Origin: Floccularia luteovirens
Lineage: Eukaryota; Basidiomycota; Agaricomycetes; Agaricales; Squamanitaceae
Assembly: GCA_009739215.1 (NCBI GenBank)
Contig: VSJF01000003.1
Coordinates: forward strand, 1,922,001-1,986,000
Direction: 5' to 3'
Length of the DNA stretch: 64,000 nucleotides
The translations under genes were made by a program, and so were the position numbers. Below are positions 36,076-50,232 of the stretch, one piece after another. The notes under the pieces were generated by a model that was not told the DNA's origin, ran no database searches, and was given only the letters and a program-made list of their open reading frames with translations. The number at the start of each line of letters is the position of its first letter. The stretch's first letter is position 1.

Positions 36076-37093
36076 GAAGTGAGAAATGCTTCAGAATATT
36101 TGTACTTGATGCATATCAGAACTTTCGTAGAACAGCTCGTTGATACACGTATGTGTTTGTGTGTCTATGATGATGTGTTCAATCAAATTGTTCGTTATTG
36201 GTATCTTCTGTTTTACCCGCATTAAGCACACAACGTCCTCAATGGGAATGTTCGCATCATTATTGGGGTGTTTTCAATTTTCTGTCACTTTTTCAATAAT
36301 AAATCTCCTTCCAATATATGTATCTGTAAGTAAGCAAGCTGTTTGGCTCATCAAGAATTCAAGGAATTCACCCAGTCTATTTTGGTAACACACAAAGCTG
36401 TTGAAATCATGATGTACTTTATGATGTATATCTCACAAACCATAATAATAATGGACCCCCTCCCACTAGATTTGACTAACACTCTTTGCCGGGGCGTTGT
36501 CTGGCGTTGTTGATATTACTAACCAGCGTCCCCGCCATAACAGTGATGGGGAGATTAGTGAGATGACATAAGATGTTGATGCCATCCCATCCACAGCTTT
36601 AGATCACCGGACATGACGGTGAAAATAGATTCAAGAGAAAATATCAAGCCTATCTCTTTAATCTAATAATTTATCCGTAAGAAAAAAAAACCACACCGAA
36701 TCGGGGTTGTGATTTCTGGAGATAAGTTATCATATTGTAAAATGGAGATAAGAATATCATGATGTCACGGGAAACAAGTCTATTTATTTGCTGTCAACAC
36801 TGTCGACCCTTAGCTTCAACTTTTTGATGCTAAGTCTCTGGTGGTTGGTGGCCCAAGCAGATAAATTTGGATAGGAAGAGTGGAGGTGGCCGAGGGGACT
36901 AATTGATAATTGTGGATTTGGATTAGACAACGCCAGACTAAGCCAGCCAACGTGAAGAAGGAAAAAACATCTAGATAGGCTACAACGAGAAGTCATGTAT
37001 GAGAAATGACAGTCATGAAAGTGTTAGGTGCATGTGATTTGAACTTTGTTAACCTGATGTGTAGTATAATCATCAACAACGGCTACCAGCTTC
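36076..37093. other. Spacer between CBP4 and SIP5 3' ends
   Basis: About 1 kb between convergent genes, AT-rich, with only short meaningless frames. I see no RNA gene or repeat. Confidence 0.5.
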
Positions 37094-39207
37094 CTAGCTT
37101 GCAGTCCCGCTAAGATTAAAACGATCGGAATACAAATTTGTCAGATAGATTGGTCATAGGGTGGTGATTAGAAAATATACGCACATCGTGTCACCTCCAT
37201 GCTCTTCGTGTTCTTGTCCTGTTGTGCCAAGATCTCTCTCATCTTGGGGTTTTGCTTCCGAGCCAAGCAGAGGCTCATGGACGATACTAAGTTCTGATGA
37301 TGACCCCAAATGACCATATGCCAGCGATTCAGTTTCTGAATTTTCGGGCAAAGACGTTGACGAGGAGAGAACTCGTGCAGGTATCAAATTGAATCCTTCT
37401 GTGACTTCAATCGGGAGGTTGATGGAGGGAGGTTCTGAATTGTTTGATATTGACCTCTGAGGCGAGGCATCTTGTTCCGTCCGAGACGTATGATTTCCAA
37501 TAAGATTGTTCTCATTTTGCCAAGGAGCTAAGAACGCAGAAGCGGTTGATGCCGTTGCAAGTGCAGCATTCAATGTGCTAAAAGGAGGTGGGCCAGATGG
37601 TCGATCTCGCCATGGATTCTCCCATTCTGATGGATAATTAGATGTATTCGCTGGAGAAGGAGTGCGATTTCTGGAAAGTGACCGTGCGTTTTTCTTGTGC
37701 CCCAAAGACTCGTTGCTTCCCGTTCTGGCACTTGATGAAGATGGGTGGGTGGGTGTAGGACTAAGAAAAGAAGGAGTTGTTTGTGAAGTTGGGGGGTTGG
37801 ATGGCTGGTTACTTGGCCGGGCCTCTAGAGTGGAAGGTCCAGGACCTGATGTTTCTAAATCACCTCCAGATTGTGCAGCAGCAGCTTGCTCCTGCTTTCT
37901 CTTTTCTTCTGCTTCCTTTCGCTGGTGCTCTTCATGGTCTATTAAAGAAAGCCTCATCGCTTCCATGAGCATGAGCTGTAAGAAGTAATGAGATAATCTC
38001 GGACACTATGACCGATGTGCATGGAGCTTACTTCTTCCAAGTCTTGGCCACCCATTCCCATGAACTGCTCAAAGCCCTGCTGCTGTGCTTGTTGTCGTCT
38101 TCTTGATCTTCTACTTCCTCCACCATCATTAACTTCTGCACCAGCCTCTTCGGGACTCAAAGCGTGCACACGACCACTTGTAACCCCAACTGGAATAAGA
38201 CGGTCGCCAACTTGCCTCATTATGATTCTTCTGTTGGCACGCCTTGTGACAGCTGCACGGACAGCCGCGAGCTTGGCTTCCCAGTCTGGTCGAATTTGAT
38301 CTTGTGAAGAACAACTATTTTGAGTTGTCTGCCTCATGTTAGTAAATGGATTCGAGGCATACCGGTTGTCACAACTTCGGGACTGTCAGCTCCAATACTC
38401 TTCTGTCGCCGCTTATGCGTTGGATATGAGGATGATGTCTCTATTGATTGTTGCGAACTCTTTGGAGAATCGGACCATATTGGCGCCTGATCAGTTAATC
38501 ATTGACAAAGTAATAGAGTATACATGTCAAATGCACTTCAAGACAAGACAACAACACAGGAAAACTGACCATTCCCTCACTGCCTATGCCAGCGCGCCAG
38601 AGAGGAGGAGTGTACACAATACCGAAATTATCTTGGACACAATAAGGACATGCTGCAGGCTCTGACACAAGATGTGTAGCAGTAGGCTCATTCCTCTTTA
38701 TCTGAACAAAGCATTCTGTGCAGATTGCGTGGCCACAACATCTAGAATGATTTATGTTGGGGGGATAATACTAGGGTGCATGACGTAATAAGTCGGACGA
38801 GTCATACCAGCACTAGATAAACGCACAAGAAAGCAAATAGGACATTCCACAGCACCTCGGTACACCACTGCCTCAGGCTTACCAGGTTCTTTAACCATCA
38901 GTGTCCGTTTATTATGACCAGATCTTGAACCATTAGGATGATTAGAATCGATGCGAGCATTGGACTCTACATTATCCTGCTCAGGGATTTCCTTTCTTGC
39001 TGCCAGGATTTGATCGTCATCCCACGACTCGTCATATTCCTCAAGTGGGCGGTAGAAAGGAGCTAGCTTGCGCCCAATTATGAACTGGGAGACTTTTGCC
39101 TGATTCCAGTCGCGGGGACCGGTGTATATACCTTGGGGAACCAGGGCACCATAATCAACAGAATCGTCGTGATGACCTCGCCCCGACGACGAGGTCGAAT
39201 TACCCAT
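37094..39207 (-). CDS. SIP5: SIP5-like RING-type zinc finger protein
   Basis: Yeast Sip5 binds the Snf1 kinase and the Reg1/Glc7 phosphatase. The N-terminus [15 protein letters not shown] has a myristoylation-like glycine at position 2. [50 protein letters not shown] is the Sip5 N-domain. The C4HC3-like finger is built over an intron: VECPICFL, then [24 protein letters not shown]...ACPYC. A basic helix ([31 protein letters not shown]) follows. The C-terminal half has [27 protein letters not shown], a UIM-like helix, then a Ser/Pro-rich tail. The final splice to a tiny exon ending IGTAS (stop at 37094) is inferred; without it the frame ends at 37154. Confidence 0.82.
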
Positions 39208-39870
39208 GATTAAGACGTAGTGAAGGAAGAGTAGAAACTATGAGTAGGTCGATGAACACCGTCCACGAGAATTAAGTGCTCGGCGTAAATCAATATGTAG
39301 CTTCGCAACGACGGACTCTCTTTGTTGTCATCTGTTTGCTTTGTGGCACCCCTGGCTTAACAGCACTACACCTCCAGTGACGGGGGTTGTATGCCATTTG
39401 GAAATAATCTGCAACCCTATCTTTATGCATAGAGTCAATATCATTCTATCATTATTATACATGCTATTGAACTTTCATACATACTCGTTGGAACTGTTCC
39501 TTAATTGTTCAATTGGCCAAGTCTCAATAACCGGTTAAGCCTGATTGCGATTGCGTGATTCCACGCTTCTTCGCAATTCGGCATTCCCGTAAGGCTTTTG
39601 TCCTCGTTGTCTCCTGCAATCCTCCTCCGGTAATGGTGTATGTTCCGTTCGCGGTGGGATAGTGACCCGAAGGCATTTTATTCGACCCATTCTCCAACCG
39701 TGCTATACCCGGCTCTGCTCTAGTTATGCCACGTCATTTCGCGCACGTGTGGCCGATATTTTTTCTCCGGCTTGAAATTCACCTCTCTCTATCTTTCTCC
39801 CATTCTCTTCGCAATACTTAGAACGTGGATTGGATACCTGCTTTTGTAGTTGTCCCCTTCGCTCACCCGC
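39208..39870. promoter_or_regulatory. Divergent promoter region, SIP5 / Ca2+ ATPase
   Basis: About 660 bp between opposite start codons. The half next to the pump gene is pyrimidine-rich (CTCTCTCTATCTTTCTCCC near 39785). No clear TATA box or other site. Confidence 0.4.
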
Positions 39871-43485
<3,615 letters not shown>

Positions 43486-43834
43486 AAAAGCACAGTGCAG
43501 TCGATAATACATATGTATTTTCTTACTAGATGATCCATAGCCACCGAATAATAATGACCAGTTTATATGTGAAAAAGGCATTGACGTCCTTCAGTGCTTG
43601 AGCTCTTGAGGAGACCAGGGTTACATCACATGGCAAGTTAAACATATCACCAAATTTCTAGGAACGACGTGGAATGTTGAACATTGATGGAAATGTGTCT
43701 GCAGGTCAAAAAAAGATGAGAAAAAAGAGTCTTATGTTATAACTGCATGTAAGGAATGATAATCAAAACAAACACGGTTTCAAAGCGGGCGGTTGAGCTA
43801 ATTATATGCCTTGAGTTTTCTATCTTTGTCATTC

Positions 43835-44075
43835 AACATGTCGTATATGATATATGTACATATATATTGACATCCGCAGCAATGAGATGGTAGCTCTCAC
43901 GTTTCCAATCGATAACTATTACCGTAGACAGCACATTCTAATAAATTTCTGAATAGTGCCGTGGTTGCCCAATCGCAGGGTTTGTTACGTTTCGAGTTGT
44001 TCACCTTCTTCTTCTCCCGAGTCCGTTGGAATCATATTTGATAATGGGCATCCAGCTGAAAGGGAGGTGAAGCTC
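43835..44075 (+). pseudogene. Decayed fragment of DPBB gene A
   Basis: This stretch aligns with gene A from its third intron into its last exon (45840-46110). It keeps GCAATG(A/G)GATGGT(A/G)GCTCTCAC, TTCCAATC(G/A)ATAACTAT(T/C)ACCGTAGAC, GTTGCCCA(A/T)TCGCAGGG and CGAGTTGTTCACCTTCTTC, but the frame is broken by substitutions and small deletions. The signal peptide exon and the proline-rich tail are missing. It is a relic of the left duplication copy and cannot encode the DPBB protein. Confidence 0.78.
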
Positions 44076-44754
44076 CACCCCTCTTTCACCGTCTATGCAT
44101 TTTTTGGTGTGGTTAATCTGATGAATTAATAGGTTTAGATAAGAAATCTCTTCTTTGCCCGGATATCACTTGCTTATGGTTCTTTTTTCATTTCTCTGCT
44201 GTGATATCCTCTGCAATACTTAGCATACACATTGGTATTACTGACAGTCAGTACACACCTATGTTAATTCCTGGGTTTCTTTGCCAAATCTGCAACAGCT
44301 TTTTTTATTGTTCCCCGAAAGTGCGGTGACACCTGGGTGGTTTATTATATAGTCCGAGTCATTTCTCACCTAAGTTTGGCTTGCGGTATACGGCGGGATT
44401 CGAGGCACCCCGTGTCGACAATTCCCTCGAGTTGCGTATAATGAAATTCTGGACTATATTTTTTCATCATCATCATGGCAACGTAGGGCTCTATCCTCAC
44501 TGCAACCGACGTTGAGGAGGAGGTATTAACTTGTGTAGTCATTGTGCAACGTTCGCGGGAACATAATGCATGAAATAACACTGCTGCGGAGAGCTTGGGA
44601 TGGCTGAACGAAAAGATACTAACTCCATCTGTGTTGGTTTCCTCGCAGTCGAGATGCCTTGTTTTTTTCTCTTTTTCTGCACATTCCATCTGTGTTCCCT
44701 TTCTCGGACAGGGGACTAGAGCTATCTCACCTCACTTCATAGTATAGCTCAGCT

Positions 44755-45045
44755 ATGTTCGTAGGCTTCTGCATTAGCCTTGAATGCCTTGGCTGGCCAA
44801 CAGAAGTGTTCAGGCCAAGCGCAAACAAGACGAACTCAAGCGCATGTCAGATGCCAGATGGACCTTTTGTAATGCTGAAGTTGGCCTGCTGATGTTCAAA
44901 CAAAAATGTTGGCTTGTCTTGATGTTGAATTTTTTTTTGAATCCTTGATTTTTTAGGGTGCTTGTGATGAATGAAACATCAGATATGTATAGCATTGATT
45001 GTACCGTCGCTATCAACTTCCCAGTCAGCATTCTGATACAATCTC
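44755..45045 (+). pseudogene. Decayed 5' fragment of DPBB gene B
   Basis: Parallels 47305-47695. Shared words include CCTTGAATGCCTTGGC, GTTCAGGCCAAGCGC, GATGGACCTTTTGTAATGCTGAAGTTGGC-like sequence, GGTGCTTGTG, and ACCGTCGCTATCAACTTCCC. The signal peptide is cut by a deletion right after ATGTTC, and the frame before the domain is broken. The copy stops inside the sequence matching the third exon and intron of gene B, which marks the end of the duplicated unit. Confidence 0.78.
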
Positions 45046-45059
45046 CCCTTCCTTACTGG

Positions 45060-45240
45060 CCGCCAAGAAAATTTTACTTGTGACTGACGTGTATTTTTTC
45101 ACAGGCAAAATTTTGATCCAGCATCAAAAAGTGAAGCTGGACTAGCGGTGTGGTTGACAATACATACGTATTTTCTTAGTAGAAGAGAAGGATAGCAAAC
45201 CGAATAATAATGGCCAGTTTCTTATAAGTATGTGGTAGTT
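45060..45240 (+). pseudogene. Orphaned copy of the Ca2+ ATPase 3' end
   Basis: Matches 43410-43570: the end of the last intron (TGTGACTGACGTGTATTTTTTCACAG against GATGACTGACCTGTATATTATTGACAG), the last exon (GATCCAGCATCAAAAAGTGAAGCTGGACTAG against GATCCACCATCAAAAGTGAAGATGGATTAG) and the 3' UTR (CAATACATACGTATTTTCTTAGTAGA; ACCGAATAATAATGGCCAGTTT). One extra A in the run of A's shifts the frame. No other pump exons are present, so it is a truncated by-product of the tandem duplication. Confidence 0.85.
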
Positions 45241-45328
45241 GCATTGTTGCATTTGGTGTCAGGGCAGTTGTTGTGTGGAAACCAGGGTGACTTACGTTTT
45301 GGATCATTGTGCAATGCCCAAAATAGAA

Positions 45329-45337
45329 TATATAAAG
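45329..45337 (+). promoter_or_regulatory. TATA box of DPBB gene A
   Basis: TATATAAAG, a full match to the TATA consensus, 166 bp upstream of the gene A ATG, followed by pyrimidine-rich leader (CTTCCCTTTTCTTCTTTTCTC). Few other genes in this window have such a clear TATA box, which suggests regulated rather than housekeeping expression. Confidence 0.6.
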
Positions 45338-45502
45338 CAACTTTTCTTGTTCTTCGTGCACACACACGTCGCTTCCCTTTTCTTCTTTTCTCTCTTTTAC
45401 TGTTACTAGGGGCTTTTCACTGCTCCCTCACACACTCGTTTCTCCATATCCTGGTGTCTATATAGACGAATTTAAAACTATTACTAGCAACGTCGCACAT
45501 CA

Positions 45503-46547
45503 ATGCGTCTACTATCTGCATTCACCGCTGCAGTCTCGTTACTGACCGTCGTGTCAGCGGGTGCACACCATTCCCCAGCTAGAAAACGTCATTACTCTCG
45601 CTCATTAGACCAAACGACAAGCTTGTCCCTCCGTAACCATGAGACTTCCCTAGCAAAACGATTTGATGGTGGTAGATTCTCGTTTTATGATGTTGGCTTG
45701 GGAGCATGTGGGATAGTTAATGGTCCTTCTGATTTCGTGAGTCCCTTTTTCAAACAGTATCGCTGCGCTGATTCTCATTATGTATGACATACAGATTGTG
45801 GCTTTGAACGTAGCTGTAAGTTTTTTTTTTGTTTGCATATGTAACGTATATATGCTGATATACGCTTCGCAGCAATGGGATGGTGGCTCTCACTGCTTCC
45901 AATCAATAACTATCACCGTAGACGGCAAAACTACATCTGCCCAAATCACTGATTTGGTTAGTAGAAGTACTTTGACTTGACATGACATTCTGATAGATTT
46001 GTACCAATAGTGCCCTGGTTGCCCATTCGCAGGGCTTGACATGTCTCGCGGGTTGTTCACCTTCTTCGCTTCAGAGTCAGTTGGTATCATATCTGGTTCA
46101 TGGACATTCAGTGGAGGAGGTGGTGGTGGTGGTGCAGCTCCACCGCCGCCGCCGCCGCCCCCTCCACCTCCACCACCGCCTCCTCCCCCGCCCCCTCCAC
46201 CGCCTCCTCCACCACCCCAGCCAAAGGTTACTCCTCCACCACCTCCCACGCCTTCTCCTTCTCCACCTCCACCACCACCTCCGCCATCTTCCAGCGAGGC
46301 CCCAAAATCATCTTCATCGGTACCTCCCGAGTCAACTAGCAGCAGCGCAGCTAGTTCCACAAGTTCATCCGCCCCCACATCTTCAGCTACACATGTCTCG
46401 GACTCAGCCAGCGCATCTGCTGCAGCGCCGTCTATTTCTCCGATAGCAGCTGCCCCACCACCAAGTCCAAAAGGCTTGTCTGGCCTGTATCAAGCCATGC
46501 TCCAAATGGGTGGTGTAGTCGCCGGTGCGGCAGTAAGAGCTGCGTAA
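45503..46547 (+). CDS. Secreted proline-rich DPBB (RlpA-like) protein A
   Basis: The family (RlpA-like double-psi beta-barrel, related to expansin domain 1 and to proteins annotated as riboflavin-aldehyde-forming enzymes) acts outside the cell; its activity is poorly known. A signal peptide (MRLLSAFTAAVSLLTVVSAG) and a short propeptide ending in AKRF, a Kex2-like site, precede the domain: GRFSFYDVGLGACGIVNGPSDF / IVALNVA / QWDGGSHCFQSITITVDGKTTSAQITDL / CPGCPFAGLDMSRGLFTFFASESVGIISGSWTF. The slashes are phase-0 introns shared with genes B and C. Four cysteines and the barrel Asp are present. Then come GGGGGGG, 26 prolines in a row, more Pro runs, a Ser/Thr/Ala region and a hydrophobic end (LSGLYQAMLQMGGVVAGAAV), possibly a GPI signal. 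Confidence 0.88.
46140..46217 (+). repeat. Run of 26 proline codons in DPBB gene A
   Basis: Twenty-six consecutive CCN codons with mixed third bases (CCG x5, then CCC/CCT/CCA/CCG mixture), so the run has been kept at protein level rather than by recent triplet slippage alone. Encodes a polyproline-II rod between the folded domain and the Ser/Thr tail. Confidence 0.9.
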
Positions 46548-47304
46548 ATCGGACAATTGAAGTTTATATATTGAAACCACTTTAATGCTCGGATATCTTT
46601 TTCTTATGTGGAAATCCTTCAGGGACGGTCTATCGATTGATTATTATGAAAGTTCTCGGGTGGTGTAATTATTTCTTTTTCATTTCTTTGCTGTGATACC
46701 CTCTGCAATACTTAGCATACACAGTAGCATTGCTGACAGTCCATACCTATGTCATTTTTCCGAGTTTCTTTGCAAAGCATCTACTAAGCATTTTCCAAAT
46801 CTTTGAAGCATGTGATGATCTATCTCGAAAGAGTGGTGTCGGTCAGGTGATTTAAAGTTACCTGTGATTCCTCACCTAAATTTGGCTGGCGTTGCTACAC
46901 GGCCGGAGGCAACGCCGTATCGACATTTTTCTTGATTTTTCATTATAAAAGTTCTGGGCCATACTTTTTCAGTATCATAGAAAGAAAAAATATGGCATCA
47001 GGTAATGCTTTATTCTCACTACGAACAACGTTGAAGAGGAAGCTGTAGTCACCGTGTTGTGTTATTCGCGAGAATAGAAAGAATTCAGATATACGGCGGA
47101 GATGGATGGCCGAAGGAGAGCAACTAACTCCATCTGTTCTGGCCTCATCGCAGTCAAGCTAGCTGATAGAAAATGCGCGTTGTTTTTTTTCTCTCTCCAA
47201 CATTCCGTCTGTGTCTTTCTCCTTCTCGAACAAAGGCTTAAAGCCTCTTCACGCTCTCTCTTCGACGCTCGTTATTTTATAACTTGACTCAGGACTTTGC
47301 CGTT
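46548..47304. other. Spacer between DPBB genes A and B
   Basis: About 760 bp with the 3' UTR of A and promoter of B. Its sequence is repeated in decayed form at about 44150-44750. ATG 47305 is preceded by a TTATTTTATAA stretch at about 47271-47281, too near to act as a TATA box. Confidence 0.6.
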
Positions 47305-48376
47305 ATGTTCCCAAAACTCATTAGTGCGACATTGTTGGCCCTTGCGTTACCCTTGAATGCCTTGGCCGGCCCACACGAAAACGTTCAGGCCAAGCGCCAC
47401 CAAGACCTGGCCAAGCGCGTCCCAGGAACAGTTAACATATACAAGCGCTTTTCTGGTGCCAGGTGGACCTTTTATAATGCTGAAGTTGGCTTGTTAGTGT
47501 TCACAAAAAATTTGTTGGCTTGTTTCCATGTTGACTTTTTTTGATAATTTTTGTTTTCCAGAGGTGCTTGTGGTAAATGGAATCCCAATAGCAGTTGGGT
47601 ATGTTCCCTGAGCGTTTTTTGTGATATATTTTCGTATTGATGTCATTGAGTAGACCGTCGCTGTTAACTTTCCGGTAAGCGATCTACCACAATCTTATCT
47701 TACCCTACCTTCATATGAATATTAGCAATTCGGTAACAACTACCCCAGCCCACTCTGTGGAAAGGGATTAACAATGACATATAATGGAAAGACAGCACAC
47801 GCCATTGTTATGGACGCCGTAAGTCTAAGTAATCTAAACCTTGATAATGTATGCGTAACTCACCCACTTTATTAAAAACAGTGCGAAGCTTGCCCCTATG
47901 CCGGTCTCGATCTTACCCCAGATTTGTTCGAGTTCTTTGCATCTCAATCCGAAGGAGTCATTTATGGAGACTGGTGGTTCGATGACGAGGGTCCCCCATC
48001 TCCGCCTCCCCCGCCCCCACCGCCTCCTCCTCCTCCACCACCACCTCCCCCGCCGAAGCCAACTCCTCCTCCTCCTCCTCCCCCTCCTCCTCCTCCCCCA
48101 CCTCCTTCATCGACCTCAAAGCCAGCCGTCACTCATGAAGCGAAACTGTCAACCTCTTCCAGTTCCAGTCACTCATCCATAATTAGTACCAGCACCAGCC
48201 ATAGCTCTTCGACCACTCCTAGTGCTACGCCAATCACCCCTAGTGCTTCGCCAATCACCCCTAGTGCTACGCCAATCACCCCTAGTGCTACGCCAAAACC
48301 TCCGTCTAACCTTGCCTCCTTGGACACCGCATTCTTAGCCATGGGTGCAATCGCAGCTGGGGCGGTTCTGGATTAG
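47305..48376 (+). CDS. Secreted proline-rich DPBB (RlpA-like) protein B
   Basis: Paralogue of gene A with the same exon plan. Signal peptide MFPKLISATLLALALPLNALAG, then several basic pairs (AKRHQDLAKR, IYKRF) pointing to Kex2-type processing. Domain: RWTFYNAEVGLGACGKWNPNSSW / TVAVNFP / QFGNNYPSPLCGKGLTMTYNGKTAHAIVMDA / CEACPYAGLDLTPDLFEFFASQSEGVIYGDWWF. It differs from A and C in the loop (CEACP instead of CPGCP, and SPLC). Two long proline runs (48000-48110) lead to a Ser/Thr region with four 21-bp repeats and a hydrophobic end (LASLDTAFLAMGAIAAGAVLD). ATG 47305 begins the signal peptide. Confidence 0.88.
48218..48300 (+). repeat. 21-bp minisatellite inside DPBB gene B
   Basis: Three full copies and one partial copy of CCTAGTGCTACGCCAATCACC starting at 48218, 48239, 48260 and 48281, differing by one base in the second copy. 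Each encodes seven residues (PSATPIT-like), so copy changes stay in frame and lengthen the Ser/Thr-rich tail. Confidence 0.95.
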
Positions 48377-48755
48377 TTGCAAGCATCGTTGTAACTGAAA
48401 GTCATGTAACTCTTTCTTTTCACTGTGTGCTAGATATATTTTGGTCCGTTGTTTGTATACCCCTCTTTAGCCTTTTTTATCATTCTTTGGTTGAAGTTTT
48501 TAAATGATTGACAACATTGCTATCGACTTGGCGTTGTCCTTGTTTCTCGTAACTTGCGATAATACATAACGATAATGCTGGGCACCAAGTAGTTTTTTTT
48601 TGTATCCCCCTTTTTTCACACTTGCATCTACGTCAGGATAGTTGGTTTCATAACACTGTGCTGACCCCTCCCAGCTTTCCAGGCTGTACTTAAATCGACC
48701 TGTTCTCTTTATTTTCATTACTCTCCTTCAAACTATAAGATTTGTTACATATTAA
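48377..48755. other. Spacer between DPBB genes B and C
   Basis: About 380 bp holding the 3' end of B and the promoter of C. The spacer of the A-B type does not repeat here. Nothing else seen. Confidence 0.5.
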
Positions 48756-49850
48756 ATGATGCTCTGCATATATTTTGCACTCTCCCTCGCCGCTGTGACC
48801 CTCCCATTATCTGTCTGGGCAGAACAACATTCAAACCGCTACCTTAGTCGCCACCATCACCGTGAAGTTGTGGTTCGTCCTCAGTGGAGATATCCAATTA
48901 CATAGACGATTCGACGACACTAGGTGGACATTTTATGATGCTGGACTGTCGGTGTTATTCAACTATTTATAACGCTCATTGATTTCTGATGTATTTTGCA
49001 TATTCCTTGATGCAGAGGCGCTTGTGGTGAAACAAACAGTGCTGGTGACTTCGTATGTCCTTTCGTATGACCTATCCAGCGCATATTAACGAACATTTAA
49101 CTAGATTGTCGCCCTCAATGTTGCCGTAAACTCATTTTATTTGGCTAATTTTGGAGCGGTAACTGATTATTGCATTCTGCGTGTTTTCATAGCAATTCGG
49201 AAGTGGCTATCCAGGTCCACACTGTTTTAAAACTATAACCATGACATACAACGGGAAAACAACCCAAGCCAGGATTACCGATCTTGTTAGCGCCATTTCA
49301 AAATTCGCCAAAAGAATATGTTCTAACTTGTCATTAAATGCAGTGTCCAGGATGTCCCTATGGAGGGCTCGACCTTACACGGGGTCTTTTCAATTTCTTT
49401 GCTAACGAAGGCATGGGTGTAATACAAGGTAGTTGGACATTCAATGAAGGTAATTCTGGCGGTGGTGGAGCACCAAGACCATCCCCGACTCCAGAACCCA
49501 CCCCAAGTCCTACCACCACGCACCATCCAACCACCACAACTGCCCCTCTCGACGTACCTCCGTCTTCCTCGACAAGGAGACGAACGAGCACGAGCACTTC
49601 CTCCCCTCTTTCCTCATCTTCTAGTGTCCTATCTTCCTCCGCGGCTGAGTCATCAAGTAGTATTCCCTCGATCCTTGTGGATGCTCTCACAGTAAGCTCC
49701 GCTAGCTTCTCTAGTACGGCAGAGAGTATCTCGTTGCCTACAGCCACCGGAATCATCGGATCGACCTCACAAAATGCTCACAACCTCCAATCTCTCGGGC
49801 AGGTATTGTTGAGTTATGGCGCGTTGGTTGTGGCTGCCGTTGAATCCTAG
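48756..49850 (+). CDS. DPBB (RlpA-like) protein C, with an apparent frameshift before the domain
   Basis: Third paralogue. From ATG 48756 a signal peptide is read (MMLCIYFALSLAAVTLPLSVWA) and then YLSRHHHREVVV, but that frame stops at TAG 48903-48905. The domain itself is in the next frame: HRRFDDTRWTFYDAGL / GACGETNSAGDF / IVALNVA / QFGSGYPGPHCFKTITMTYNGKTTQARITDL / CPGCPYGGLDLTRGLFNFFANEGMGVIQGSWTF, followed by a Pro/Thr/Ser tail without long proline runs, ending LQSLGQVLLSYGALVVAAVES. I tried GT-AG pairs between the two frames and found none of workable length. So this is a frameshifted gene, a base-call error, or a gene with an unseen upstream exon. The domain shows no other damage. Confidence 0.72.
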
Positions 49851-50232
49851 ATTTGCTAAGTTTTGGGGGTACATTCAACCTGTTTGCACATTTCTCATAA
49901 AACTCACGACCTCATTGACTGAGGTAGTTGCCATATACCCTAACTCCTTTTCAGGGGGTTCTTTTTCTCGTCTGTCATTTCTGAATATACATCTTTACAT
50001 ACATGTTGTATTTGTACGTTTCCTGGTGAAATGTATACGACGTGCCGGGCATAAATGTTACAACCCAAATTTGTTCAAGACCTATCAAAAAACAAGACAT
50101 GGAGGATATATCGATTTATATACCAGAAAATGACCTTAAAAACAGATGGAACGATAGATAGTACATGACATACAAGCAAACAACAGCCAAAAAATACAAC
50201 ATGCAGCGCGCTATACAACGGTTCGCCAATAC
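49851..50232. other. Convergent spacer after the DPBB cluster
   Basis: About 380 bp with the facing 3' UTRs of gene C and the lysine-rich orphan gene. No other signal seen. Confidence 0.5.

Larger units (their letters stand above)
45060..47700 (+). repeat. Right (retained) copy of the tandem duplication unit
   Basis: The partner of 43440-45045. It begins in the last intron of the Ca2+ ATPase gene, includes the orphan pump tail, all of DPBB gene A, the A-B spacer, and runs into the third exon/intron of gene B, where homology to the left copy ends. Genes A and B are open in this copy. Confidence 0.78.

Noticed and set aside
45890..46378. Long minus-strand frame with a polyglycine core opposite DPBB gene A
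   Set aside because: It is the antisense of the proline-codon run (CCN reads as NGG), has no homology and overlaps real exons.
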